9,570 nucleotides of DNA from Methanobacterium sp. UBA8 (lineage in GTDB: Archaea; Methanobacteriota; Methanobacteria; Methanobacteriales; Methanobacteriaceae). How positions within the stretch are numbered: the first letter of the stretch is position 1; every line of letters begins with the position of its first letter. Below the pieces are notes generated by a model. That model had not been told where the DNA came from, ran no database searches, and saw nothing but the letters and a program-made list of their open reading frames with translations. Below are positions 1 to 7,935 of this stretch, in pieces. The position numbers and the translations under genes are program-made. The stretch is taken from assembly GCA_002509665.1 (NCBI GenBank), contig DADN01000261.1, positions 333 to 9,902 on the forward strand. The letters run 5' to 3'.

Positions 1-1
1 A

Positions 2-745
2 AACGCTTTTGGTGGAACACCTACCCGGCTCTTACAGTATCTCGAACTTGAAGAAATTCAGAAAACAGTGTCTAAATGTAATGTGATAATTGTAGGTGGT
101 GAAACTTTCCCTCCACAGCTTTACAACGTACTTTCAAAATACACCAACGCCGAAATTTACAATTCCTACGGTCCAACTGAGATCACAATTGCGTCACATG
201 GAAAATTGATAACCAGCGATGATATATCAGCTGGTGAAACTCTCCTGAATGTCACGGATAAAATTATGGATATAGATGCTAATCCTTTACCTTATAATGT
301 CGTGGGAGAGCTGTATGTAGCTGGTGCAGGAGTTGCTAGAGGTTACTGGAATAACGAAGAACTCACTAAAGAGAGGTTTGTAATGCACAACGGCCTCCGC
401 TATTACAACACGGGGGACCTGGCAAAAAGGGACAGTACTGGTGAATTATATGTGTTAGGTAGAATGGATAACCAGATTAAACTTAGAGGTTTAAGAATTG
501 AGCTCGGTGAGATTGAAAATGCAATTAGGGAATGTGAAGGCATTAAATCTGCATTTGCGCTGGTCAAGACAATGCATGACAATGAACATTTATGCGCTTA
601 CTTTACCGAGGATCAGGAAGTTGATGTCACTGATTTAAGGAATGCTCTTGTGAACAAATTGCCTGTTTATATGGTTCCATCTTATTTTGTTCGAATGGAC
701 AGCTTCCCTATGACTCCTAATGGAAAAACAGATTTAAAGAACTTC
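2..745 (+). repeat. Intragenic duplication, copy 1 (adenylation domain 1, C-terminal half)
   Basis: The encoded segment is closely similar to that at 3005-3748, and equivalent motifs are separated by exactly 1001 codons (3003 bases): FG at 8 and 3011, YGPTE at 167 and 3170, NGKTDLK at 719 and 3722. No net insertion or deletion separates the two copies. Some stretches remain nearly identical in DNA (for example the GATAACCAGATTAAACTT block in both). The two halves of the protein are therefore duplicated modules of one ancestor, now diverged mainly by point changes. Confidence 0.8.
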
Positions 746-3700
746 CCGGATCCTGAAGAGAATCATTCTGGGCTTGATAAGATCATAGCTCCTGAAACTG
801 ATTTAGAAAAGGACATTTTTGATATGTGCTCAGAAATTCTGGAAACAACTGATTTCGGTGTAATAACTGATTTATTCCAGTTAGGTCTTACTTCATTGTC
901 TGTTCTTAAGCTGGTAGCTAAAATTTCACAGAAATTTGGAGTTACAGTAAATGTAACCAATATAATGAGGGCTAAAACCATACGCGAGATAGCAAAGGAA
1001 GTTTCATCCTCATCAGCTGTTGAAGAGAAACACTACCAGAAACAGGAATTTTATCCGCTGACTCACAATCAGTTAGGAGTATACTTCGACTGTGCTAAAA
1101 ATCCTGAGAAATTAACCTATAACTTGCCTAAATGCATACGTTTTGGGAATGACATCGACTCTGAAAAACTGAAAGCTGCTTTATTAGACATTATTGGGAA
1201 ACATCCCTACCTTAAAACAAGGTTTGTTATGAGGGACGGTGAAATCTATCAGGAACGGCGTGATGACCTTGATGTGGATATAAAAATTCATGAAGGAACA
1301 GTTGATGATAAAATTAAAAAAGAGTTTATAAAGCCGTTCTCTTTATATGATGGGCATTTATTCAGGTTTGAAATTTACAGGAATCCCGATGAAACTTGTC
1401 TGCTGGCAGACTTCCACCACATAATTGTAGATGGTACTGCTTTAAATATCCTATTTAATGAGCTTGGAACAATATACGACGGCGGTGTCGTGGATGAAGA
1501 GAAATATGATGGGTTTGATCTGATTTTAGAGGAACTTGAAGTAGAGAAAAGCCAGTTATACATGGATGCAAAATCTTATTTTGAAAATAAGATAGTTGAT
1601 TTTGACAGTGCAACTGTTGTTTCTCCAGACTGTAGTGGAAAAGAGGAAGAAGGCCAGATGGGAGAAATCAGTATTCCTGTGAATAAATCAAAGGTTGATA
1701 AATTCTGTAAAGACAATGCAATCACTCCTAATAATCTATTTTTAGCGGCAACTGTATTTACACTCAGTAAATTTGTTTATAACAAAGATATTTTAATTTC
1801 CACTATTTCAAACGGCAGAGGTAATCCTCAGTTCCAAAACTGTGTTGCAATGATGGTAAAAACACTGCCTATTGCTTTAAATATAAACAGTGACCTGTCA
1901 GTGGCAGATTATTTTGATTATGTGGAAAATGTATGGCTAGATGTACTGAAATACGACTGCTATCCATTTACAAAGATTTCTGATAAATATGATATGTTCC
2001 CTGAGTTCTTTTATGCATATCATGGAAAAATCATTGAAGATATAACTATAAACAACTGCACTGTAGAACGTGAAAGCCTGGAATATGAAGCACTGAAGTT
2101 TAAATTAAGTGTTAATGTTATAGACACTGGTGATAACTTTAACATGCTTTCGCAGTACAATGACGCGCTTTACAGTGAAGATCTTATTGAAACATTTATG
2201 CGCAGCATTAGCATCGTTTTAGATAAATTAATGGAAAATCCGCAGAATTTACTCAAGAATATCTCAATTATAGCTGAAGAAGACCGTGAAGACTTCAAGA
2301 TAAAACCTGTGGAAGAAAAATTACTCAATAAGCTCTTTGAAAATCAGGTAGAGCAGAGCAGGGATAAAATTGCTTTAATAGCTGAAGACGGGGAATTTAC
2401 TTATGATGAATTAAACAGAAAAGCCAATCGTATAGCAAACGCATTGATTAAGCGAGGAGTTAACGTTGAAGACAGGATAATGTTCATGCTAAAACGTGAC
2501 AGCCGTTTAACTGCTTCGATGCTTGGTATTGTGAAGGCTGGTTGTGCTTTTATTCCTGTTGACCCAGAATATCCTGAAGAAAGAATAAATCACGTTCTGG
2601 AAGACAGCAGTGCAAAATATATTATAACTAAAGAAAACTTGCCTAATGCGCTGGATGTGGATGAATTACTTTTAGAAGAGAATGAAGAAAATCCAGATCC
2701 TGAATTAACTCCTGAAAACCTGTGTTATCTAATTTATACTTCTGGTTCGACAGGAAAACCTAAAGGTGTAATGTTAAAACACGAAAATATAACCAACCTC
2801 ATTTCAAATCATCCAGATAACCAGTTTATTCAGGATATAATCAGCAGAGTAAATATTTCATTATCGATAATAACAGTAGCTTTCGACCCGTTTGTACAGG
2901 AAACATTTATTCCACTTACGCATGGAATGACTTTTGTACTGGCCAACGATGAGCAGACAAAGAACCCATTAGAGCTCGCCAAGTTATTTGAGAAAACTAA
3001 GGCAGAATTATTTGGTACAACTCCTTCTAGACTACTGCAGTATTTAGAGCTTGAAGATATACAAAAAGCAATGGGCTATTGTAAGGCAATGATTATAGGG
3101 GGAGAAGCATTTCCTTTACAGCTCTGGAATGCCCTTTTAGAATATGATAATTTAACTATACTTAACCAGTACGGCCCAACTGAAACTACAGTTGGATGCA
3201 ATGTAAAAATCATTTCAGATGAGAATATCAATGTAGGTAAACCCCTCTTCAACGTGGTTGAAAAGATCATGGATATGGACGGCAACCCTTTACCTCAAGG
3301 TGTTGTTGGCGAATTATACATTGGAGGTGCAGGAGTCGGAAGGGGCTACTGGAATAGAGATGAGCTGAACAGTGAAAGGTTCATTGAAATTGAGGGAGTG
3401 CCTTATTATAAATCTGGAGATTTTGCTAAACTGGAAAAAAATGGTGAAGTATCCATCTTAGGCCGTTTAGATAACCAGATTAAACTTCGAGGCCTCCGGA
3501 TTGAAATTGGTGAAATTGAAAATTCCATTTCAGAACATGAAGGGATTAAATCTGTAGCTGTAGCGGTTAAAAAAGTTCATTCTAATGACCATTTATGCGC
3601 CTATTTCTCAGCTGACTGTGAAATTGACAGTGATGATTTAAAAGATGAATTAAAGAAGAAATTAACCAAGTATATGGTTCCAACAGTGTTTATGCAGCTT

Positions 3701-5248
3701 GATGAACTACCTCAAACCCTTAACGGCAAAACTGATCTAAAAGCACTTCCAGAACCTGTCCTGGCGGAAAGAGAGTACATTGTACCTGAAAACGATATTG
3801 AAAAATTCTTTGCAGAAACATTTGCAGATATATTGAGTATGCCTCAAATAGGTGCAACTGACGATTTCTTTGAATTAGGAGGTACATCTCTCCTGGTAAC
3901 TAAAATCACCATTGAAGCCATGAATCAGGGATATGAAATAAAGTATGGTGATGTATTTGCACACCCAACTCCTCGTAAACTCGCTAATTTCATAACTGGG
4001 GCAGAAGGATCTGTAAGTGAATCTGTAAAAGAGATAACTGAATATTCATATGATGCTATTAATGGGGTTTTAAGTGAAAATACCACCCGTAATTTTGTAA
4101 ATGGGGAAAAAGAAGAGTTAGGAAATGTTTTACTTACAGGTGCCACTGGATTTTTAGGAATACACGTCCTGCGTGATTTCTTAGAAAATGAAGAGGGATC
4201 TATTTACTGCATGCTCAGGAAAGGGAGACGTACAAGCGCTGAAGAGCGTCTAAAAGCTCTTTTATTCTATTATTTCAGTGAGAGTTATGAAGATATGTTT
4301 GGTTCAAGGATCCACATAATTGAAGGTGATATTACAAATAAATCTGACTTTGAAAGATCTTTAGAACTTCCAGTAGATACTGTGGTTAATTGTGCCGCAA
4401 ATGTGAAGCATTTTGCTTCCGGAACTCAAATTGAAGACATTAACATAGGCGGGGTTGTTAATGGAGTTGAATTCTGCCTGAAAAAAGGCTGTAAATTTGT
4501 ACAGGTTTCAACAACTAGTGTCGCTGGAGAAAGTGTAAATAATATCCCTCCTTTGGATACAATATTTGACGAACAAACGCTGTATATCGGGCAATCCTTA
4601 GATAATAAGTACCTCAGCAGTAAATTCATAGCTGAGCGTGTTGTACTGGAAGCAGTTACAAAAGGGCTCAAAGGTAAGATTATGCGCGTTGGTAATTTGA
4701 TGGCAAGGCACTCTGACAGTGAATTCCAGATTAACTTTGAGACCAATGGGTTCATAAACCGTTTAAAAGCATATGGTGCAATTGAAAAAATACCTTACTC
4801 TGCTTTAGGAGGGGAAACTGAGCTCACACCGATAGATAGTGTTGCAAGGGCAATTTTAGTTCTGTCAAGAGCCCCTAAAGAGTGTGTTGTGTTCCATGCT
4901 TATAATAATCACAAAATCTACATTGCAGACATTATAGAAATCATGAATTCGCTTGGGTTAAACATTTCTGGTGCAGAAGAAGATGAATTTAAAGCTGCTT
5001 TTGCCAGAGCTAGGGAAGATGAATCAAGAGAAGAAGCAATTTCAGGACTTGTCACTGCTATGGGTATGGGTAAGGGTAAAGGCCGTGCACTTGTACCGGT
5101 TATAAATAATTATACAATACAGATAATGTACCGTTTAGGGTACAAATGGCCTTTAATAAGTGATGAATACATCGCGATGTTTATAGAATACCTTAAAGAG
5201 ATGGATTTCTTTGATTATGAGCCAAAAGGGGTTAAACTTAAAGCTTAA
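2..5248 (+). CDS. Non-ribosomal peptide synthetase, 3' part (A-T-C-A-T-R), 5' partial
   Basis: Large multimodular NRPS; the frame is open from base 2 with no stop, so the true start lies outside the window. Residues below count from base 2 (1748 aa visible). Adenylation domain 1, C-terminal part (1-~245): YGPTE at 56-60, the GRxDNQIKLRGLRIE signature, and NGK at 240-242. Carrier domain 1: candidate phosphopantetheine Ser298 in LGLTSLS. Condensation domain (~350-770): HHIIVDG at 472-478, with His473 the expected catalytic base. Adenylation domain 2 (~774-1250), complete: YTSGSTGKPKG at 912-922, YGPTE at 1057-1061, Lys1243. Carrier domain 2: Ser1296 in LGGTSLL. Thioester reductase (~1372-1748) follows. 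There is no epimerase, methylase or thioesterase. The visible part adds at least two amino acids to a cytosolic peptide of unknown sequence and releases it reductively. The MATE exporter gene starts 25 bases after the stop, so co-transcription is likely. A 4'-phosphopantetheinyl transferase must be encoded elsewhere. NRPSs are rare in archaea; lateral acquisition from bacteria is likely if the host is archaeal. Confidence 0.97.
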   Translation, partial: NAFGGTPTRLLQYLELEEIQKTVSKCNVIIVGGETFPPQLYNVLSKYTNAEIYNSYGPTEITIASHGKLITSDDISAGETLLNVTDKIMDIDANPLPYNVVGELYVAGAGVARGYWNNEELTKERFVMHNGLRYYNTGDLAKRDSTGELYVLGRMDNQIKLRGLRIELGEIENAIRECEGIKSAFALVKTMHDNEHLCAYFTEDQEVDVTDLRNALVNKLPVYMVPSYFVRMDSFPMTPNGKTDLKNFPDPEENHSGLDKIIAPETDLEKDIFDMCSEILETTDFGVITDLFQLGLTSLSVLKLVAKISQKFGVTVNVTNIMRAKTIREIAKEVSSSSAVEEKHYQKQEFYPLTHNQLGVYFDCAKNPEKLTYNLPKCIRFGNDIDSEKLKAALLDIIGKHPYLKTRFVMRDGEIYQERRDDLDVDIKIHEGTVDDKIKKEFIKPFSLYDGHLFRFEIYRNPDETCLLADFHHIIVDGTALNILFNELGTIYDGGVVDEEKYDGFDLILEELEVEKSQLYMDAKSYFENKIVDFDSATVVSPDCSGKEEEGQMGEISIPVNKSKVDKFCKDNAITPNNLFLAATVFTLSKFVYNKDILISTISNGRGNPQFQNCVAMMVKTLPIALNINSDLSVADYFDYVENVWLDVLKYDCYPFTKISDKYDMFPEFFYAYHGKIIEDITINNCTVERESLEYEALKFKLSVNVIDTGDNFNMLSQYNDALYSEDLIETFMRSISIVLDKLMENPQNLLKNISIIAEEDREDFKIKPVEEKLLNKLFENQVEQSRDKIALIAEDGEFTYDELNRKANRIANALIKRGVNVEDRIMFMLKRDSRLTASMLGIVKAGCAFIPVDPEYPEERINHVLEDSSAKYIITKENLPNALDVDELLLEENEENPDPELTPENLCYLIYTSGSTGKPKGVMLKHENITNLISNHPDNQFIQDIISRVNISLSIITVAFDPFVQETFIPLTHGMTFVLANDEQTKNPLELAKLFEKTKAELFGTTPSRLLQYLELEDIQKAMGYCKAMIIGGEAFPLQLWNALLEYDNLTILNQYGPTETTVGCNVKIISDENINVGKPLFNVVEKIMDMDGNPLPQGVVGELYIGGAGVGRGYWNRDELNSERFIEIEGVPYYKSGDFAKLEKNGEVSILGRLDNQIKLRGLRIEIGEIENSISEHEGIKSVAVAVKKVHSNDHLCAYFSADCEIDSDDLKDELKKKLTKYMVPTVFMQLDELPQTLNGKTDLKALPEPVLAEREYIVPENDIEKFFAETFADILSMPQIGATDDFFELGGTSLLVTKITIEAMNQGYEIKYGDVFAHPTPRKLANFITGAEGSVSESVKEITEYSYDAINGVLSENTTRNFVNGEKEELGNVLLTGATGFLGIHVLRDFLENEEGSIYCMLRKGRRTSAEERLKALLFYYFSESYEDMFGSRIHIIEGDITNKSDFERSLELPVDTVVNCAANVKHFASGTQIEDINIGGVVNGVEFCLKKGCKFVQVSTTSVAGESVNNIPPLDTIFDEQTLYIGQSLDNKYLSSKFIAERVVLEAVTKGLKGKIMRVGNLMARHSDSEFQINFETNGFINRLKAYGAIEKIPYSALGGETELTPIDSVARAILVLSRAPKECVVFHAYNNHKIYIADIIEIMNSLGLNISGAEEDEFKAAFARAREDESREEAISGLVTAMGMGKGKGRALVPVINNYTIQIMYRLGYKWPLISDEYIAMFIEYLKEMDFFDYEPKGVKLKA
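3005..3748 (+). repeat. Intragenic duplication, copy 2 (adenylation domain 2, C-terminal half)
   Basis: Partner of the segment at 2-745, in direct orientation and 3003 bases downstream. Protein similarity is high across the whole length. The changes include substrate-pocket positions around YGPTE (NSYGPTEITIAS in copy 1, NQYGPTETTVGC in copy 2), so the copies probably activate different amino acids. Similarity very likely continues upstream in the part of copy 1 that lies outside the window. Confidence 0.8.
4115..5248 (+). other. Terminal thioester reductase (R) domain of the NRPS
   Basis: This domain decides how the peptide is released. It is a short-chain-dehydrogenase-like fold with the NAD(P)H-binding motif GATGFLG at residues 1380-1386 of the visible protein, a VSTTSVAG strand at about 1502-1509 that supplies the catalytic Ser/Thr, and the YxxxK pair Tyr1537/Lys1541. 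A GNLMARHSDSEFQ segment follows, as is usual in NRPS and carboxylic acid reductase R domains. All three catalytic elements are intact, so it should be active. R domains reduce the carrier-bound thioester to an aldehyde, which may cyclise to an imine with a free amine, or reduce it again to an alcohol; the sequence does not say which. The C-terminal substrate-binding part runs to the stop codon. Confidence 0.9.
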
Positions 5249-5273
5249 TAACCTATTTCACTGAGGACATGTA

Positions 5274-7016
5274 ATGTACGAAAGAAACTATAATTTAATA
5301 TCGGATAAGTTTAAAGAATTTTTCTTACCTACCCTGCTGATGTCTATGGCCATTAACACAAGCACGTTCATAGACACTTTAATTGTAGGTAACACTCTGG
5401 GACCTATTAATATTTCAGCTATGGCGCTTATTGCTCCTATAATCACATTTATTAACCTGATCTACTGGATGGTTGGATTGGGGGGCTCTTTACTTGTGTC
5501 AGTTTCAAAGGCAGAGCGGAATGAAAAAAAGGCAGATATGTATTTCACACTTTCGATGGTCCTTTTGGCAGTTATTGGAGTGCTGTTCTCTGCATTTGGG
5601 ATAATCTTTTTGGATAATATTGTTAGCACACTTACCAATAATCCTGCACTTGCAGTACTGGTTAAGAAATTTTTAGGAGTATATTTCCTGGGATCGCCTT
5701 TCCTGTTTGTTTTAATGGGAATTGCCTATTTTATACGGGCAGACGGTAAGCCCAGGCTATCCTTTTATGCTCTTTTAATTTCAAATGTGGTGAACCTTAT
5801 ACTGGATCTGGTTTTTATTTTAGGTCTTGGTATGGATATAGGTGGAGCAGCTCTTGCTACAATATCAGGATACGCAGTTGGAACTGTATTTATAATGCAG
5901 TATTTCTTTGCTAAAGATCGAACAATGCATTTTATATCTCTAGTAAAATGTAAATTGTCCTTAGTTTATGATATTATAACATCAGGGTTCCCATCAGCAT
6001 CAGGGCAGCTGTTTTTGACTATAAAGCTGTTCTTAATCAATACATTCATAGCGTTAGTCGCAGGTAAACAGGGATTAACAGCTTTTTCAGTTTATTACAA
6101 CAGCATGTTCATGGTATACATCTTTTTAATAGGGACAGCCCAATCGATGTCCCCTATAGCTTCTATATATTACCAGGAAAAAGATTATTCTGGAGTAAAA
6201 TTCACCATTGAAAGGTCTTTAAAGATAGTTCTAGCATCAGGTACTGCATTTACAATATTATTCCTGGTATTCCCATCTCTACTCTTAAACCTGTTTGGTG
6301 TAACTGATCCTGAGGATATGGCTGTGGGAATCAATGCCTTGAGGATACTTTCATTCAGCATCATAGGTACAGGTATAACATTTTTAATGATGTTTTACAC
6401 GCAGGCAATACAGCGTAAAAAGCTGTCATTTGCTATTTCGATAACAGAAGGCCTTTTAATCCCAGTAGTATGTGCATATGCCCTCTCGGGAATTATGGGA
6501 GTTAATGGGATATGGATATCATTAGTGATAGCGGAAATAGGTACAATCCTGATGATATACTTTGTAACTAAGATAACATCTGAACGTTCAGATGGAAAAT
6601 TTTCAGGATTCTTCTTATTAGGGAATTACAAGGATACCCCAGTACTTGATGTAACTATACACAGCTCAGTTGAAGATGTAGTTGGATTATCTGAGAAATT
6701 AATTGATTTTACAAAAGAAAATGGAGTAGATGAAAAAGTAGCACTGCGTATAGGCATGGCAGTTGAGGAAATGGCGGTCAACACAATAAAATTCAACAAC
6801 AATGAAATAGAGTGCATTGATATATTATCTAAAATAGAAGAGGATGAGATAACAATTGCCTTTAAAGACCCTGGAAAAGAATTTAACCCTTCAACTTATA
6901 CATGTGAAGAAAAAGACTCATTTGAAAATATTGAGGTTCTGCAAAAGATCGCAGATGATATAAGTTATGCAAGACTTATAGGTTTAAACAGTACAGTTAT
7001 TACAATAAAGAGATAA
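5274..7016 (+). CDS. MATE-family efflux transporter with C-terminal RsbW-like domain
   Basis: Multidrug-and-toxin-extrusion type membrane exporter, probably cation-coupled, 580 aa against about 450 for usual MATE proteins. Residues 1 to ~440 are the 12-helix transporter: an N-terminal half with a [12 protein letters not shown] stretch, a conserved [19 protein letters not shown] region and a [11 protein letters not shown] helix, then a second MatE repeat beginning near [14 protein letters not shown]. From about residue 450 a soluble domain follows that fits the HATPase_c_2 (RsbW/SpoIIAB) family: MAVEEMAVN with Glu499/Asn503, DPGKEFNP with Asp532/Gly534, and a final beta strand STVITIKR. The glycine-rich lid motif is not visible. 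GAGG at 5263-5266, seven bases before the ATG, supports this start. The gene follows the NRPS by 25 bases and precedes a STAS gene by 33, so its likely job is export of the NRPS product, with the extra domain linking it to the STAS/kinase switch. The fusion function is inference. Confidence 0.95.
   Translation: MYERNYNLISDKFKEFFLPTLLMSMAINTSTFIDTLIVGNTLGPINISAMALIAPIITFINLIYWMVGLGGSLLVSVSKAERNEKKADMYFTLSMVLLAVIGVLFSAFGIIFLDNIVSTLTNNPALAVLVKKFLGVYFLGSPFLFVLMGIAYFIRADGKPRLSFYALLISNVVNLILDLVFILGLGMDIGGAALATISGYAVGTVFIMQYFFAKDRTMHFISLVKCKLSLVYDIITSGFPSASGQLFLTIKLFLINTFIALVAGKQGLTAFSVYYNSMFMVYIFLIGTAQSMSPIASIYYQEKDYSGVKFTIERSLKIVLASGTAFTILFLVFPSLLLNLFGVTDPEDMAVGINALRILSFSIIGTGITFLMMFYTQAIQRKKLSFAISITEGLLIPVVCAYALSGIMGVNGIWISLVIAEIGTILMIYFVTKITSERSDGKFSGFFLLGNYKDTPVLDVTIHSSVEDVVGLSEKLIDFTKENGVDEKVALRIGMAVEEMAVNTIKFNNNEIECIDILSKIEEDEITIAFKDPGKEFNPSTYTCEEKDSFENIEVLQKIADDISYARLIGLNSTVITIKR
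6621..7013 (+). other. Fused RsbW/SpoIIAB-like domain with degenerate ATP-lid
   Basis: C-terminal residues ~450-580 of the MATE protein. The fold is recognised from the start [21 protein letters not shown], the N box (Glu499, Asn503 in AVEEMAVN), the Asp-x-Gly box at 532-534 and the closing strands. In the stand-alone kinase encoded at 7415-7831 the next element is IGGLGIFLIKK. Here the matching place reads [15 protein letters not shown], with no glycines. Nucleotide binding may survive through the N and Asp boxes, but catalytic turnover is doubtful. It could act as a binding platform for a STAS partner. It is expected to be cytosolic if the transporter has 12 helices with both ends inside. 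Confidence 0.75.
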
Positions 7017-7049
7017 GATTGATTAATTAAATTATAGGTGGAATAAATC

Positions 7050-7358
7050 ATGGACATAGATAAAATATTAGAAGAAAATAAGTTGACAATTAAATTAAAC
7101 GGTAGGTTAGACACCAACACAGCACCAGAATTAGAGGAAGAATTAAAAAAAGATCTTCCAGATGTGACAGATCTAGTCCTAGATTTTGAAGACTTAAAAT
7201 ATATCTCAAGTGCAGGGCTTCGTGTAGTCCTTTCAACGCAGAAAATAATGAATAAACAGGGAACTATGGCAATTGAAAACGTAAATGATTTAATTATGGA
7301 AATTTTTGAAGCTACTGGATTTTCAAGTATTTTAACCATTAATGAAGGAATTAAATAA
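7050..7358 (+). CDS. STAS-domain protein (anti-sigma-factor-antagonist type)
   Basis: Stand-alone STAS protein of 102 aa, the normal size for SpoIIAA/RsbV proteins. Visible marks are the N-terminal strand KLTIKLNGRLDTNTAPELE, the central strand LVLDFEDLKYIS and the loop-helix start YISSAGLRVVL at residues 51-61. Aligning this loop with the SpoIIAA/RsbV motif puts the phospho-acceptor at Ser54, with Ser53 in the place of the usual Asp. In the bacterial paradigm the unphosphorylated form binds an RsbW-type kinase and frees that kinase's target; phosphorylation by the kinase breaks this and a PP2C phosphatase restores it. Both partners are encoded directly downstream. AGGTGG at 7036-7041, eight bases before the ATG, is a strong ribosome binding site. 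The 33-base gap after the MATE gene suggests the same transcript. The real target is unknown; in an archaeon it cannot be a sigma factor. Confidence 0.94.
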   Translation: MDIDKILEENKLTIKLNGRLDTNTAPELEEELKKDLPDVTDLVLDFEDLKYISSAGLRVVLSTQKIMNKQGTMAIENVNDLIMEIFEATGFSSILTINEGIK

Positions 7359-7359
7359 G

Positions 7360-7380
7360 CTGCAAATTTATATAATGCAG
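7360..7380 (+). promoter_or_regulatory. Possible archaeal promoter with TATA box inside a short dyad
   Basis: The gap between the STAS and kinase genes holds TTTATATAA at 7367-7375, a good match to the methanogen TATA box, preceded by an A-rich GCAAA that could serve as the BRE. Transcription would begin about 25 bases downstream, near 7397-7402, leaving a leader of roughly 15 bases before the ATG at 7415. The box is flanked by CTGCA (7360-7364) and TGCAG (7376-7380), an 11-base-spaced inverted repeat that could be an operator half-site pair. Five-base arms can arise by chance, so the operator is the weaker part of this call. Confidence 0.4.
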
Positions 7381-7414
7381 TATTTGATGTAATTACAAAA
7401 AAAGATGGGTATTT

Positions 7415-7831
7415 ATGAATAAACTAACAGTACCTGCAAAAATAGAAAACCTGCAGGAAGTGATGGATTTTTTAGGTGACCAGCTGGACTCTGTAGATTA
7501 CGTTATGAAAGCAAGACTGCAGCTAGAACTTTCAATTGAAGAGGCATATGTGAACATTGTAAATTATGCTTATGGATCAGAAGAAGGGGAGGTTATAATT
7601 TGCTGCAATGTAGGTGAAAGCCCCCTAAAAGTTACAATGCAGTTTATAGATTATGGTAAGCCTTATAACCCATTAGAAAACGAAGATCCAGATATTTCAT
7701 TAAATACAGAGGAAAAGGAAATAGGTGGGCTTGGAATTTTCCTTATAAAAAAGAATGTAGATGATATTGCATATGAATACTGTGAAGGAAAGAATATTTT
7801 GACTATTCAAAAGAAATTGGATGATTGTTAA
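7415..7831 (+). CDS. RsbW-like serine kinase (HATPase_c_2, anti-sigma-factor type)
   Basis: A 138-aa protein of the SpoIIAB/RsbW family, normal length, which binds ATP and would phosphorylate the STAS protein encoded just upstream. All nucleotide-binding boxes are visible: N box LELSIEEAYVNIVNYAY with Glu43 and Asn47, Asp box IDYGKPYNP with Asp79 and Gly81, and the glycine lid IGGLGIFLIKK with Gly104, Gly105 and Gly107, closed by the strand KNILTIQKK. The MNKLTVPAKIENLQEV opening is typical of the family and supports this ATG; the ATG ten bases earlier is out of frame. The ribosome binding site is weak (GATGGG around 7404-7409). Fifty-six bases separate it from the STAS stop, with a possible promoter of its own in the gap. 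In bacteria the kinase sequesters a sigma factor; here the sequestered partner is unknown. Confidence 0.94.
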   Translation: MNKLTVPAKIENLQEVMDFLGDQLDSVDYVMKARLQLELSIEEAYVNIVNYAYGSEEGEVIICCNVGESPLKVTMQFIDYGKPYNPLENEDPDISLNTEEKEIGGLGIFLIKKNVDDIAYEYCEGKNILTIQKKLDDC

Positions 7832-7935
7832 CTAAAATATTAGATTAAAAATACAAAACACGTTAGCACTATTAAATTTAATTTTTAGCAGGTTTCTCTG
7901 TAAATTAATGTAATTGGCACATTAGAGCGGTTAAA
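7832..7935 (+). promoter_or_regulatory. AT-rich gap, possible promoter of the phosphatase gene
   Basis: This 104-base gap is the longest in the window. It contains the palindrome TTAAATTTAA at 7872-7881, which could serve as a TATA box with a start near 7905, and then five T at 7882-7886, which could equally be a weak archaeal U-tract terminator for the genes before it. There is no strong hairpin. The evidence does not separate a promoter, a terminator and simple AT-rich spacer. Confidence 0.25.

Noticed and set aside
68..70. GTG as the start codon of the NRPS gene
   Set aside because: The frame is open back to base 2 and the upstream codons encode adenylation-domain sequence (FGGTPTRLLQYLELEEIQK) matching the second module, so the gene begins outside the window.
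4426..4755. Antisense open frame of 109 codons within the reductase domain
   Set aside because: The sense strand encodes conserved catalytic motifs here; the antisense product has no recognisable domain and no sensible context.
6965..7339. Antisense open frame of 124 codons over the MATE end and STAS gene
   Set aside because: It lies opposite two well-supported genes, resembles no known family and is rich in Ser/Ile/Phe as expected of the complement of these frames.
7872..7886. TTAAATTTAA palindrome plus T5 as a definite terminator
   Set aside because: No GC stem and only five T; AT-rich spacer of this type is common, so it is kept only as a low-confidence mixed regulatory gap.
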